DNA of 64,000 nucleotides from Acidobacteriota bacterium (GCA_020845575.1 JADLFL010000016.1:1-64000), one strand, 5' to 3'; counted from the stretch's first letter, positions 16,492 through 26,607 are shown. A program made the numbers and translations. The notes: a model not told the origin generated them from the sequence alone.

Positions 16492-18837
16492 ATGACGATG
16501 GGCCTTCGTATGGCACCGCTGTTTGTTGTCCTGGTGACTGCCGCGACCATGCCGGTGCGGCTCGAGGCGCAACCCGTTGCGGCGCAGGCGGCACCCGCCG
16601 CACTCACCACCGACGACTACGCGCGTGCCGAGTCGTTCCTGGCCGACACCCTGACTCCGCTCGTGGTGGGCGGCACCGTCGAGGCGACGTGGCTCCCCGG
16701 CGACAGGTTCACGTACCGCAGCACGACGGCCACCGGCGTGGAGTTCCTGCTCGTCGATCCAGCCGCGCGCACGCGCACCCGCCTCTTCGATCACGACAAG
16801 CTCGCGGCCGCCCTCACGACTGCATCGGGCGTGAAGGCGGACCCGGCGCGGCTCCCGTTCCGCGCAGCGACGCTGTCTGTCGACGGACGCGCCGTCTCGT
16901 TCGACATGGGTGGCAAGCGCTACACGTGCGACGTGGCCGGTGAGGCGTGCGCATCGACGAATCCACCGCTGTTCGACCCCGACGCGGTCCTCTCGCCCGA
17001 CGGCGCGAAGGCGGTCTTCATCAGGGACTGGAACCTGTGGGTGCGCGACGTCGCGTCGAGGGCGGAGCGCCAGCTCACGACCGATGGCGAGCCGCACTTC
17101 GGCTACGCCACCGACAACGCCGGCTGGCGCCGGAGCCATCGCCCCGTGGTGCTCTGGTCGCCCGACTCGCGCAAGGTCGCCACCTTCCAGCAGGACGAGC
17201 GGAAGGTGGGCCAGATGTATCTCGTCGACACGCGCGCCGGTCATCCGGTGCTCGATGCGTGGAAGTATCCGCTGCCGGGCGACGAGCATGTCGCCATGCT
17301 GCACCGCGTCGCGATCGACGTGGAGTCTGCCGCCGTCGTGCGATTCAGGATGGCGCCCGACTACCACCGCGCGATGCTCGGAGACGATGTGTCGCTCAAT
17401 GACATGTCATGGAGTCCGGACGCGACGCGCTTCGCGTTCGTGTCGACGGGACGCGATCACAAGACAGCGACGGTGCGCGTGGCAGACGCGGCGACAGGCG
17501 ACGTGCGGACGCTCTTCGAGGAAGAAGAGAAGACCCACTTCGAGGCGCCTGCCGGCTGGCGCGTGTTGTGGGCGTCCAACGAGATCATCTGGAACTCGCA
17601 GCGCGACGACTGGAGCCACCTCTATCTTTACGACCTCACGACGGGTGCGCTGAAACACCGGATCACGTCGGGGCCCGGCCCCGTGATGCGCATCCTGAAG
17701 GTCGACGAGCGTGCGCGTACGGTGACGTTTGCCGCCAACGGGCGCGAGCCTGGGCAGGATCCGTACTTCTCGCACGTCTACCGCATCGGCCTCGACGGCA
17801 AGGGGTACGTCGCCCTTACGCCGGGCGACGCGCACCACGCGGTGCAACTCGCACCGTCTGGCGCCTTCGCGATCGTCACCGCGTCAACGCCGGAGCGTGC
17901 GCCCGAGGTGGTCGTGCGCGACGCGACGGGTGCGCTCGTGATGCCGCTGGAGAAGGCCGACGTCTCGAAGCTGCTTGCGACGGGTTGGCAGCCGCCGATG
18001 CGGGTCACGATGAAGGGACGCGACGGGAAGACCGACGTGTACGGGTTCCTCTATCGGCCGCTGCGGTTCGATCCGTCGAAGAAGTACCCGATCATCAACT
18101 ACGCCTATCCCGGTCCGCAGTCGGGCAGCGTGGGCAGCCGCGCGTTCTCGGTGGCGCGTCGCGACAACCAGGCCCTCGCCGAACTCGGGTTCATCGTCGT
18201 CGCGATCGACGGCATGGGCACGCCCGGTCGCTCGAAGTCCTTCCACGACACGTACTACGGCGCGATGGGGCGCGACAACACGCTGCCCGATCAGGTGGCG
18301 GGGATGAAGGATCTCGCGGCGCGCTTCCCGTGGATCGACATCGATCGCGCGGCAATGTGGGGGCACTCGGGCGGCGGGTTCATCACCGCCGACGCGATGT
18401 TCCGCCATCCCGACTTCTTCAAGGTCGGCATCGCGGAGTCGGGCAACCACGACCAGCGCGTGTACGAAGACGACTGGGGCGAGCGCTATCAGGGGCTGCT
18501 GCGCAAGGGTGACAAGGGCGCGCCCGACAGTTACGCCGCGGAAGCGAACCAGACCGTGGCGAAGAACCTGAAGGGCAAGCTGCTGCTGATCCACGGCATG
18601 ATGGACGACAACGTCCCGCCCCAGAACACGTACCTGGTGATGGAGGCGCTCATCAAGGCCAACAAGGACTTCGACCTGCTGCTGCTCCCCGGCCAGCGCC
18701 ACGGGTATGGCGCCGACGGCGCGTACGTGATGCGCCGCCGGTGGGACTACTTCGTCCGCCACCTGCTCGGCGCGGAACCGCCCAAGGAGTACCGGATGAA
18801 GCCGCAGGGGGCGCCGATGCGCCCACCCGCGAGTTGA
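16492..18837 (+). CDS. Exported dipeptidyl-peptidase IV family serine peptidase (S9B)
   Basis: A 781-aa exported peptidase. It has a signal peptide (to ~AQ at 25), a DPP-IV-type N-terminal propeller (~110-500) and a C-terminal alpha/beta-hydrolase domain. The catalytic triad is Ser626 (GHSGGG), Asp705/706 (HGMMDDNV) and His737 (PGQRHGYG), with spacing almost the same as in mammalian DPP-IV. It would release Xaa-Pro dipeptides from peptides in the periplasm or outside the cell. The ATG at 16492 is preferred; the reading frame extends 72 codons further up but through repeat and promoter sequence. It converges on the M13 peptidase gene. Confidence 0.95.
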   Translation: MTMGLRMAPLFVVLVTAATMPVRLEAQPVAAQAAPAALTTDDYARAESFLADTLTPLVVGGTVEATWLPGDRFTYRSTTATGVEFLLVDPAARTRTRLFDHDKLAAALTTASGVKADPARLPFRAATLSVDGRAVSFDMGGKRYTCDVAGEACASTNPPLFDPDAVLSPDGAKAVFIRDWNLWVRDVASRAERQLTTDGEPHFGYATDNAGWRRSHRPVVLWSPDSRKVATFQQDERKVGQMYLVDTRAGHPVLDAWKYPLPGDEHVAMLHRVAIDVESAAVVRFRMAPDYHRAMLGDDVSLNDMSWSPDATRFAFVSTGRDHKTATVRVADAATGDVRTLFEEEEKTHFEAPAGWRVLWASNEIIWNSQRDDWSHLYLYDLTTGALKHRITSGPGPVMRILKVDERARTVTFAANGREPGQDPYFSHVYRIGLDGKGYVALTPGDAHHAVQLAPSGAFAIVTASTPERAPEVVVRDATGALVMPLEKADVSKLLATGWQPPMRVTMKGRDGKTDVYGFLYRPLRFDPSKKYPIINYAYPGPQSGSVGSRAFSVARRDNQALAELGFIVVAIDGMGTPGRSKSFHDTYYGAMGRDNTLPDQVAGMKDLAARFPWIDIDRAAMWGHSGGGFITADAMFRHPDFFKVGIAESGNHDQRVYEDDWGERYQGLLRKGDKGAPDSYAAEANQTVAKNLKGKLLLIHGMMDDNVPPQNTYLVMEALIKANKDFDLLLLPGQRHGYGADGAYVMRRRWDYFVRHLLGAEPPKEYRMKPQGAPMRPPAS

Positions 18838-18858
18838 AGGCCTGCGGTGCGCGAGGGC

Positions 18859-20919
18859 TTACCAGATGCGCACGCGTTCGTCGACGGGCAGGAAGAGCTT
18901 GTCGCCAGACTCGACCTTGAACGCCGCGTACCACTCGTCCATGTTGCGCACGACGCCGTTGGTGCGGAACTCGGGCATCGAGTGCGGATCGGTCACCAGT
19001 CGCTGACGCGTGTCGTCCTCGCGCCCCAGCGATCGCCACACCTGACCCCACGCCAGGAAGAACCGCTGGTCGCCCGTGAAGCCGTCGATCACCGGCGCAT
19101 CCTTGCCGTCGAGTGACAGTGTGTACGCCGTGTACGCCATCGTCAGGCCCCCCAGGTCGCCGATGTTCTCGCCCATCGTGAGCTGGCCGTTGATGCAGCC
19201 GTTCGGCACGGGGCAGTACTTGCCGTACTGCTCGCCGAGCCGCGCGGTTGCCGCACGGAAGCGCGCGTCGGTCTCCGGCGTCCACCAGTTGCGCGTGCGG
19301 CCCGCCTCGTCGAACGAGCGACCCTGATCGTCGAAGCCATGTCCGATCTCGTGGCCGATCACGCCGCCGATGGCGCCGTAGTTCACCGCCGCGTCTGCGT
19401 GCACGTCGAAGAACGGCGGCTGAAGGATCGCGGCAGGGAACGTGATCTGGTTCATCAGCGGGTTGTAGCTCGCGTTCACGGTCTGCGGGTTCATGTGCCA
19501 TTCGTCGCGATCGACGGGCTCGCCGAGCCGCTTCACCTGGCGTTCCCACTCGAACGTCCGCGCGTTGACGATGTTCTCGAAATGCTTGCCGGCTTCGATG
19601 CGCATGGCGGAATAGTCGCGCCACTTGTTCGGGTAGCCGATGCGTGCCTCGAACGTGGCGAGCTTCTTCAGTGCCTCGGCGCGCGTGGCGTCGTCCATCC
19701 ACGTCAGCGTCTTCAGGCGGCCTTCGAGGGCCTTCTGCAGGTTGGCGACGAGCGCTTCCATGCGCGCCTTGTTCTCGGGCGGGAAGAAACGTGCGACGTA
19801 GACCTGGCCGACGCCTTCGCCGATCTGCTGGTCGAGCAGCGTCATGCCGCGCTTCCAGCGATCGCGCTTGGCCTGGACGCCGCGCAGCGTCTTGCCGAAG
19901 AACTCGAAACTCGCATCGTCGAACGCCCTGGGCAGGTGCGTGGCGTTGTCTGACGCGATGTGGAAGGCGAGGTACTTCTTCCAGGCGTCGACGGGTTCCT
20001 TGCCGACGAGCGCCGCGCCGTCGCGCACGGAGGTGTCTCCGTACGCGACGATGGCCTCGGGCCTCGCGGGCAAGCCGAGTCCCGGCAGGAACGTCTCCCA
20101 TGCGATGCCGGGCGCGTACTTGACGAAGTCGGCGAACGGCATCGGCTTGATCGCCTTGCTCACGTCGCGGAGGGCCGCCTGCGCCCAGTGCCCGCGCGCG
20201 ATGCGCGTTTCGAGTGCGATCACCGTATCGGCCGACGTCGCCGGCGCCGGATCGCCCAGCAGTTCGAAGATGCGCGTGACGTACGTCTTGTACGCGGCGC
20301 GGTAACGCTCGAACGACGCGTCCTTGCCGAGGTAGTAGTCGCGATCGGGCATGCCCAGTCCGCCCTGGATGGCCCAGATCGCGTACTTCGTTGGATCGCG
20401 CGGGTCGGCGTCGATGCCCAGGCCGAACGGCGCGTTGAAGTCCGGGGTCGCCATCAGGGCGAGCACCCCTGCGGTGTCCGTCACGGCGGCTATGCGGTCC
20501 AGGTACGGCTGCAGCGGTGCGAGGCCGCGTGCCTCGATGCCGGCTTCGTCCATCCAGCTCGAGTACATGTCGGCGACCTTGGCGGCCGTCGTGCCGGCGG
20601 CGGGCTTGTCCGCGGCGAGACCTTCGACCACGGTCCTGACGTCGGCTTCCGACTTGTCGGCCAGCGCGTCGAACGCGCCGTAGCGCGCCTTGTCGGCCGG
20701 AATCTCGAACGTCGAGAGCCACTTGCCGTTGACGTAGCGGAAGAAGTCGTCGCCCGGCTTCACTGCCGGGTCCATGTGGCCGGTGTCGATACCGAACGCG
20801 CCGAGCGCTGCCGTCGCGGCCTCGGTGGGCGCGGCAGGTGTCGTGGACGAACTGCTGCCTGAGCAACCGCCAACGAGCACGGCCAGTGCCGATACTGCGA
20901 GAAGTCGGAGTGAACGCAT
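18859..20919 (-). CDS. Lipoprotein M13 (neprilysin-family) metallopeptidase
   Basis: A 686-aa zinc endopeptidase anchored as a lipoprotein: signal 1-18, lipobox LVGGC with Cys19. The PGDDFFRYVNGKW motif at ~55-67 is typical of the family's N-terminal domain. Zinc ligands are His523 and His527 (HEIGH, with catalytic Glu524) and Glu584 (GENIGDLGG). The protein ends VRIW, as M13 enzymes usually end in an aromatic residue. ATG 20919 is chosen because the lipobox signal begins there and TATGCT lies 6 nt upstream. The longer reading frame would run into the pseudogene region. Confidence 0.95.
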   Translation of the reverse strand: MRSLRLLAVSALAVLVGGCSGSSSSTTPAAPTEAATAALGAFGIDTGHMDPAVKPGDDFFRYVNGKWLSTFEIPADKARYGAFDALADKSEADVRTVVEGLAADKPAAGTTAAKVADMYSSWMDEAGIEARGLAPLQPYLDRIAAVTDTAGVLALMATPDFNAPFGLGIDADPRDPTKYAIWAIQGGLGMPDRDYYLGKDASFERYRAAYKTYVTRIFELLGDPAPATSADTVIALETRIARGHWAQAALRDVSKAIKPMPFADFVKYAPGIAWETFLPGLGLPARPEAIVAYGDTSVRDGAALVGKEPVDAWKKYLAFHIASDNATHLPRAFDDASFEFFGKTLRGVQAKRDRWKRGMTLLDQQIGEGVGQVYVARFFPPENKARMEALVANLQKALEGRLKTLTWMDDATRAEALKKLATFEARIGYPNKWRDYSAMRIEAGKHFENIVNARTFEWERQVKRLGEPVDRDEWHMNPQTVNASYNPLMNQITFPAAILQPPFFDVHADAAVNYGAIGGVIGHEIGHGFDDQGRSFDEAGRTRNWWTPETDARFRAATARLGEQYGKYCPVPNGCINGQLTMGENIGDLGGLTMAYTAYTLSLDGKDAPVIDGFTGDQRFFLAWGQVWRSLGREDDTRQRLVTDPHSMPEFRTNGVVRNMDEWYAAFKVESGDKLFLPVDERVRIW

Positions 20920-20925
20920 GCTCAC

Positions 20926-20931
20926 AGCATA
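20926..20931 (-). promoter_or_regulatory. Candidate -10 (TATGCT) for the M13 peptidase gene
   Basis: TATGCT on the minus strand ends 6 nt before the ATG at 20919. There is no SD. Confidence 0.45.
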
Positions 20932-20961
20932 CGACCGGATCGACGGGTCAGTGCGCGAGCT

Positions 20962-21415
20962 GTGATGCGTGCAGCACCAGCGAAGGGAGGAGTCGCTCGA
21001 ATCGGGGGGCGAACGGCTGCGCAGTTGGCGCGCGCCCGACGTAGAACGCTCATCGCGCGGACACACACCGACTTGGCGCAGCGCGTACCCCGCATGGACG
21101 CCATGGGGCGGCTCGTGGCGATGCAGACCGACGACCGGGATCTGACAGACGCCTGGATTCGCGACGCGCTGCTGTGGAGCGTGTCCGGCATGATCGACAA
21201 CGTGAACACCGCCGTCTGAAGCGTGGTGGACTATCTCCTCGGCCACGATGCCCAACGGCGGGATGCGACCGACGCCGCACGCCGCGGTGACATCGCTCGC
21301 GGTGTCGGCCATCCTGATGCTGCCCGGCCTGCGCCGATCGCGCCGCGTCGCCGGTCGTCTCCGCACGGCCGGGGCCTTCCCGAAGACCTTCGTCGTCGAC
21401 TTCGACCGCCACTGA
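20962..21415 (+). pseudogene. Decayed cytochrome-P450-like remnant
   Basis: The gap between the M13 and SBBP genes holds broken coding sequence. In one frame, residues after ~21085 read DAMGRLVAMQ, then AWIRDALLWSVSGMIDN, like the H-I helix region of some P450s. A TGA at 21217-21219 then interrupts AV*SVVDYLLG, and the same frame carries on past it. A second frame (21248-21415) ends LPGLRR...AFPKTFVVDF, which resembles the C-terminus of the same P450 group. The heme-binding Cys loop that should lie between is absent. This indicates a stop, a frame change and a large internal deletion. The family call is from memory of the motifs and is tentative; decay is better supported than identity. Confidence 0.42.
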
Positions 21416-21486
21416 CCGAGCGGCGCGTCAGGGTGCGTGTCACCTTTTGACCGCGCGTCCCGCTACATGAGTAGGCCCATCCCAGG

Positions 21487-24400
21487 ATGCTCATGCCCAC
21501 ACTCACGCGCGCACTGGTCCTCGGTTCGACACTCACCTTCGCGACCGCTCTGCCTCTGGCTGCAGACGACGGGCGCACAGTCCCTGGCCATCCGCGGCTC
21601 GGCAGGCAGGAATACGGCCGATTGCCGCTCCAGTTCGAGCCGTCGCCGGACGCGACACCGGCCGACCGGCGCTTCGTCGCGCGCGGAGCCGGCTACCTGG
21701 TGGCGCTCGCGCCCGACGGCGCGCGCCTCGACGTCACGCACGAGGGAGCCGTCGCCGCGTCGGTCCGCTTGCAGGTGGATGGCGGCCGGCTGTCGGCGCC
21801 GGTGCCCGAGGCGCGGACAGGCGTGACGCACTACTACGTGGGTGCGTCGTCGTCGGACTGGCGCACGAACGTTCCGACGTACGGGCGTGTTCGCTATCGG
21901 GCTGTCTACCCCGGCATCGATCTCGTGTACTACGGCAACCAGAGACGCCTCGAATACGACTTCGAGATCGCGCCAGGCGCCGACTGGCGTGCAGTGGGCG
22001 TGACGTTCGCCGGTGCGGATCGCGTGCGCGTGGACGGCACGACGGGCGAGCTCGTGCTCGACGTCGGCGGGCGCGAAGTCCGCCAGCCGAAGCCTTTCAG
22101 CTACCAGGGCTCTCGCAACGCACCGGACGTCGTCGAGTCGCGCTACGTCGTCCAAGGGCGCGTGGTGCGGTTCGACGTGGGAGCCTACGACGCCACGCGT
22201 CCGCTCGTGATCGATCCGGTGATCGTCTACTCGACGTTCCTCGGTGGTACCGGCGACGACACGGCGTACGGCGTGGCCGTCGACGCGACGGGGGCGGCGT
22301 ACATCGTGGGAGAGACAGGTTCGGCGAACTTCCCGCAGTCGTCGACACACACTGGCGCGGCTGCCGGCGGCACCGACGTCTTCGTCGCGAAGCTGACACC
22401 GGCCGGCGATGGGCTCGCCTACACGACGTTCCTCGGAGGCTCGAGCAGCGAGCAGGGGAGGGCGATCGTGCTCGACGCGGACCGCAATGCGTACATCACC
22501 GGCCATGCCGGCCCCGGCTTCCCGACAACGACGGGCGTGGTACAGCCGGCGCATGCCACGGGCGCGGGGAGGGACGCGTTCGTCGCCAAGCTTTCACCAA
22601 CGGGGACACTGGTCTATTCCACGTATCTCGGCGGGGAAGACGGCGCGGCCGAGCAGGCCAATGACATCGCCGTGCGGCCCGATGGCAGCGTCGTTGTCGT
22701 GGGCGCCACGCGGTCGCGCAACTTCCCGATGAGCAATGCGCTCTATCCGACCAACAACGGGTACTACTCGGACACGGCGCTCGCGTTCGTGAGCCGCCTC
22801 AATCCGGCGGGCACGCAGCTCGTGTTCTCGACGTATCTGGGCGTCCGGTCCGGGAGTTCGGCCCGTGGGGTCGCTCTCGACGGCACGGGGGCGATCGTGG
22901 TTGCCGGGTACGCGGGCGGCATTCCGACGGGCACGGAGGTCGTGATGGACTTCCCCGTGAAGGATCCGCTCAGGCCCGGGTACTACGGCGGTCCGTTCGT
23001 CACAAAGCTCGCCGCCGACGGTTCCGCACTCGTCTTCTCGACCGTCATCGGCGATGCCACCGGCGGCTTCGGCGGATCGGCGGAGGACGTGGCTGTCGAC
23101 GCCGACGGTGCCATCTACATCACCGGCGCGACAAGTGGCGGAACGGTCGGCGGCACACCGCTGTCGTCCATCCCGACGGTGAGCGCGTTCCAGAGCGACC
23201 CCTTGGGCAGGCTCGACGCGTTCGTCATGAAGATCGATGCGAAGGGCGAGAAGCTGGTCTACTCCACGTACCTGGGGGGCGGCGGCAGCACGTTCGACAG
23301 CGGCAACGAGGTCGGCCGTGCGATCGCCGTGGATGGCACGGGTCGCGCGTACGTCATCGGCTATTCCAGCTCGGAGGACTACCCGCTGGTACACCCGCTG
23401 CAGCTCGGCACCCAGGCCGGTCCCTGGGACGCGTTCGTCACGCGGCTCGACACGTCGGGGTGTGCGATCGGCTACTCGACGCTGTTCGGCGGTGGCAACA
23501 CCGACGATGCGTTCGGCCTGGCGGTGGATGCGGCGGAGAACGTGTACGTGGTCGGCGACACGGCGTCGGGAGATTTCCCGCTGGTCTCGCCCTTCCAGGC
23601 GGCGCACCGCGGTGGTGCCGCCAGGAACTTCGGTGGACGCGAGAGCGACGCGTTCATCATGAAGCTCGCGCCTGTCTCGACCCAGCAGCCGTTCTCGCGC
23701 TGCGACGTCGAGGGGGGCACGCAGGTCAAACCCCTGCCCCCGACCGGCGTGACAGGCAATCCGCCCGTCTACAGGTTCTTCGACCAGAGTGCGCTCTGGT
23801 TCGATCCGCCGATCGCCACCGGCTACAAGTACACGATGACGGGGTCGGCCTTGTTCACGGCGGTCCTCGACTTTCCGACCGATATCGACGCCGACAATCG
23901 CTTCACGATCTCGGTCGAGGGCGTGGTACTCGGCGAGTTCGGTCCGAGCCAGCCGGTGCGCTTCAGCCACTACGCGTCGCAACTCGGCGTCCTGCTGGTG
24001 AACGGTGTCGGCGTGAAGAACTTCAACGTCTCCGGCATCGCGCCGGCACTCGAAACAGAGGACCCGCTTGCGTTCCCGATCCAGCTCGAGTTCGATGTGG
24101 CGCGCGCCGGCTTCACGATGGAGGCGACGACGGACCCGGTGCCCGTCACGCCGTCGGTGCTCACCTTCGCACGTGCGTCACAGCGCGTCATCCGCCGTGC
24201 CGGCCAGACAGTGCTCACCGTGACGCGTGGAGGCGACACCACGTCGGCCGTGGCGGTGAACTATGCCACCGCCGCTGGTACGGCGACGGCGGGCAGCGAC
24301 TTCACGGCGAGCAGTGGCACCGTCAGCTTCGCGGCGGGTCAGACGTCCACCACCATCAGCGTGCCCGTTGGCGCAGGCAGCGGGAACGCGTCACTCGAAG

Positions 24401-25818
24401 CGTTCACCGTGACGCTGTCGTCTCCGACGGGCGGCAGCACGCTCGGCGCCATCCCGACGGCCACCGTCGAACTGCTCGCCGACAACCTGCTTCACACGCA
24501 GTACTTCGCGGAAGGCGCCACCGGATCCTTCTTCGACACGCGGATCGCGCTCCTCAATCCGACAGGAGTTCCGGCCGAAGTGCTGTTCTCGTTCCAGCGT
24601 GCCGACGCCGTGGTGATCAGGTCGACGATGACGCTGGCGGCCGGTGCGCGCGCGACGGTGCGGCCGGCGACTATCGCGGGCCTCGAGACAGCGGAGTTTT
24701 CGACGCGCATCGACTCGGAGCAGCCCATCGTGGCTGACCGCACCATGTTCTGGGACAAGAACGGGTACGGATCGCATGCGGAAACGGCGGTGCCCGCTCC
24801 GGCCGCGACGTGGTACTTCGCCGAGGGCGCGACGTTCGGCGCGTTCGACCTGTTCTACCTGCTGCACAACCCCGGCGACACCGCGTCGACGGTGGAGGTC
24901 ACCTACCTTCTGCCGGCCCCTGCCGCCCCTGTCGTGAAGACGTACACGGTGGACCCGGGGACGCGGTTCACGATCTGGGCGGACACGGAGGATCCACGCC
25001 TTGCGGCGGCCGACATGGGCGCGACGATGCGCGTGATTGCGGGCAGCCCGATCATCGCCGAGCGATCGATGTATCGGAGTACCAGCGGGATGCCGTTCGC
25101 CGCGGGTCACAACAGCGCGGGCGTGACGGCACCGGCGACCTCGTGGTTCCTCGCCGAAGGCGCCACCGGACCGTACTTCGATCTCTTCATCCTGCTGGCC
25201 AACTCTGGCATGACGGACGCCAACGTCGACGTGCGGTATCTGCTGCCGGACGGCAGCGTGATCCAGCGCAGTCACGTGGTGGCCGCGCAGAGTCGCAGCA
25301 ACATCTGGGTCGACAAGGAGGATCCGCGCCTGGCGGACGCGGCTGTCTCTACCATCATCGAATCCACCAACGCGGTGCCCATCGTCGTGGATCGCGCGAT
25401 GTGGTGGCCGGGCGCGGGGTCCACGTGGTTCGAGGCGCACGCAAGCGCCGGCGCGACGGACGTCGGGACGGCGTGGGCGTTGGCGGAGGGCGAGGTTGGT
25501 GGTGCCGCCAACGTGGCGACGTACATCCTGCTGGCCAACACGTCGGCCTTCGATGGTTCGGTCCGCGTGACGCTGCGCTTCGAAGACGGTTCGAGCGCGA
25601 CAAAGGCGTTCCCCGTGACAGCAACGAGCCGCTTCAACGTGGACGTGAAGCACGAGTTCCCCACGAGCGTGGGCAAGCGCTTCGGCGCGATCATCGAGAG
25701 TCTTGGATCCACGCCGGCACAACTCGTTGTCGAACGCGCCCTGTACAGCGACGCCGGCGGCGTGAAGTGGGCCGCCGGAAGCAATTCGCTGGGAACGCGT
25801 CTGATGATTCCGCAGTAA
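21487..25818 (+). CDS. Giant exported SBBP beta-propeller / Calx-beta protein
   Basis: A 1443-aa exported protein. After a signal peptide (to ~26) comes an N-terminal beta domain common in SBBP proteins (~30-230, with YPGIDLVYYG). SBBP repeats follow (~240-735; each with YSTFLGG-type, VAVD..G..Y..G and NFP motifs). Next come a linker domain (~740-885), a Calx-beta domain (~889-995; GTATAGSDF, SLEAFTV) and four degenerate ~110-residue C-terminal repeats (1001-1443) built on AEGAT...FD...LLNP. It is probably a surface or secreted adhesion or binding protein. There is no C-terminal sorting signal that I can name. It stands alone. The C-terminal repeats are described separately under findings. 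Confidence 0.85.
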   Translation: MLMPTLTRALVLGSTLTFATALPLAADDGRTVPGHPRLGRQEYGRLPLQFEPSPDATPADRRFVARGAGYLVALAPDGARLDVTHEGAVAASVRLQVDGGRLSAPVPEARTGVTHYYVGASSSDWRTNVPTYGRVRYRAVYPGIDLVYYGNQRRLEYDFEIAPGADWRAVGVTFAGADRVRVDGTTGELVLDVGGREVRQPKPFSYQGSRNAPDVVESRYVVQGRVVRFDVGAYDATRPLVIDPVIVYSTFLGGTGDDTAYGVAVDATGAAYIVGETGSANFPQSSTHTGAAAGGTDVFVAKLTPAGDGLAYTTFLGGSSSEQGRAIVLDADRNAYITGHAGPGFPTTTGVVQPAHATGAGRDAFVAKLSPTGTLVYSTYLGGEDGAAEQANDIAVRPDGSVVVVGATRSRNFPMSNALYPTNNGYYSDTALAFVSRLNPAGTQLVFSTYLGVRSGSSARGVALDGTGAIVVAGYAGGIPTGTEVVMDFPVKDPLRPGYYGGPFVTKLAADGSALVFSTVIGDATGGFGGSAEDVAVDADGAIYITGATSGGTVGGTPLSSIPTVSAFQSDPLGRLDAFVMKIDAKGEKLVYSTYLGGGGSTFDSGNEVGRAIAVDGTGRAYVIGYSSSEDYPLVHPLQLGTQAGPWDAFVTRLDTSGCAIGYSTLFGGGNTDDAFGLAVDAAENVYVVGDTASGDFPLVSPFQAAHRGGAARNFGGRESDAFIMKLAPVSTQQPFSRCDVEGGTQVKPLPPTGVTGNPPVYRFFDQSALWFDPPIATGYKYTMTGSALFTAVLDFPTDIDADNRFTISVEGVVLGEFGPSQPVRFSHYASQLGVLLVNGVGVKNFNVSGIAPALETEDPLAFPIQLEFDVARAGFTMEATTDPVPVTPSVLTFARASQRVIRRAGQTVLTVTRGGDTTSAVAVNYATAAGTATAGSDFTASSGTVSFAAGQTSTTISVPVGAGSGNASLEAFTVTLSSPTGGSTLGAIPTATVELLADNLLHTQYFAEGATGSFFDTRIALLNPTGVPAEVLFSFQRADAVVIRSTMTLAAGARATVRPATIAGLETAEFSTRIDSEQPIVADRTMFWDKNGYGSHAETAVPAPAATWYFAEGATFGAFDLFYLLHNPGDTASTVEVTYLLPAPAAPVVKTYTVDPGTRFTIWADTEDPRLAAADMGATMRVIAGSPIIAERSMYRSTSGMPFAAGHNSAGVTAPATSWFLAEGATGPYFDLFILLANSGMTDANVDVRYLLPDGSVIQRSHVVAAQSRSNIWVDKEDPRLADAAVSTIIESTNAVPIVVDRAMWWPGAGSTWFEAHASAGATDVGTAWALAEGEVGGAANVATYILLANTSAFDGSVRVTLRFEDGSSATKAFPVTATSRFNVDVKHEFPTSVGKRFGAIIESLGSTPAQLVVERALYSDAGGVKWAAGSNSLGTRLMIPQ

Positions 25819-25822
25819 ACGG

Positions 25823-26482
25823 CTACGCCGTCCGAGGCGCACGGGCACCGATGCGTGCCACCGCGTTCGCGTAGGTGGCCGCATCGTCGTGTCCCGTCAG
25901 CTTGCAGCCCAGATCGCGCAGCAGGCCGTCGTGGATGTCGTAGATCCAGCCATGGATCGCGAGGGGCTGACCGCGCTCCCACGCGGTGCGCACGACGGTG
26001 GTCTGGCCCACGTTACGCACCTGCTCGATCACGTTCAGTTCGGTGAGGCGGTCGACGCGGTCCTGCGGCGACAGGTCGTCGCCGAACAGCGCGCCGTGCC
26101 GCTCCCGCACGTCCTGCACGTGGCGGAGCCAGTTGTCGATGAGGCCCAGCGAGAGATCGTCATGGGCAGCCTTCACACCGCCGCAGCCGTAGTGCCCCAC
26201 CACGAGCACGTCGCGGATCTCCAGCGCCTCGACGGCGTATTGCAGCACCGACAGGCAGTTCAGGTCCGTGTGGACCACCACATTGGCGACGTTGCGGTGG
26301 ACGAACAGGTCGCCAGGCGCGAGCCCGACGATCTGGTTGGCGGGTACCCGGCTGTCGGAACACCCGATCCACAGGTAGTGCGGCCGCTGCTGCGCCGCGA
26401 GGGTCTCGAAGAACTGCGGATCGTCCGCGACGATGTCGGCCTGCCACTTCCGGTTGTTCGCAAACAGTTGCGCGATGTGCAT
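25823..26482 (-). CDS. Beta-class carbonic anhydrase
   Basis: A 219-aa cytoplasmic zinc enzyme interconverting CO2 and bicarbonate. Zinc ligands are Cys41, His97 and Cys100 (GCSDSRVP; HYGCGG), with the Asp43-Arg45 dyad present. Length fits the family. ATG 26482 is chosen because homology starts at MHIAQLFANN; the upstream extension of 29 codons would overlap the AT-rich regulatory region. It is divergent from the perR-like gene, so the PerR-type box between them could affect both. Bicarbonate supply and peroxide defence are not known to be functionally tied, so the pairing may be accidental. Confidence 0.95.
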   Translation of the reverse strand: MHIAQLFANNRKWQADIVADDPQFFETLAAQQRPHYLWIGCSDSRVPANQIVGLAPGDLFVHRNVANVVVHTDLNCLSVLQYAVEALEIRDVLVVGHYGCGGVKAAHDDLSLGLIDNWLRHVQDVRERHGALFGDDLSPQDRVDRLTELNVIEQVRNVGQTTVVRTAWERGQPLAIHGWIYDIHDGLLRDLGCKLTGHDDAATYANAVARIGARAPRTA

Positions 26483-26572
26483 ACGCGCACCGTATCGTGG
26501 AAATGCGGAATCGCGAGTGATGAAATGGTGATCGAACCGGCCCCGCCCGTAGTCGGTAGAAATAATCACATA

Positions 26573-26600
26573 TTGGAATCATTCAAAATTGTGATAGAAT
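26573..26600 (+). promoter_or_regulatory. perR-like gene promoter with overlapping PerR-type box
   Basis: TTGGAA (26573-26578), a 16-bp spacer and TAGAAT (26595-26600) lie 7 nt before the GTG at 26608. The -35 sits inside a 7-1-7 dyad, TTGGAAT-C-ATTCAAA (26573-26587), matching the PerR box (TTATAAT-N-ATTATAA) at 10 of 14 positions. An outer ATCACA/TGTGAT pair flanks it (26565-26570, 26590-26595). This fits autorepression. Confidence 0.55.
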
Positions 26601-26607
26601 CTGCCGC

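Noticed and set aside
21223..21450. Small gene of 75 codons
   Set aside because: Only its first few codons fit the interrupted P450-like frame; the rest is Arg/Pro-rich shadow sequence.
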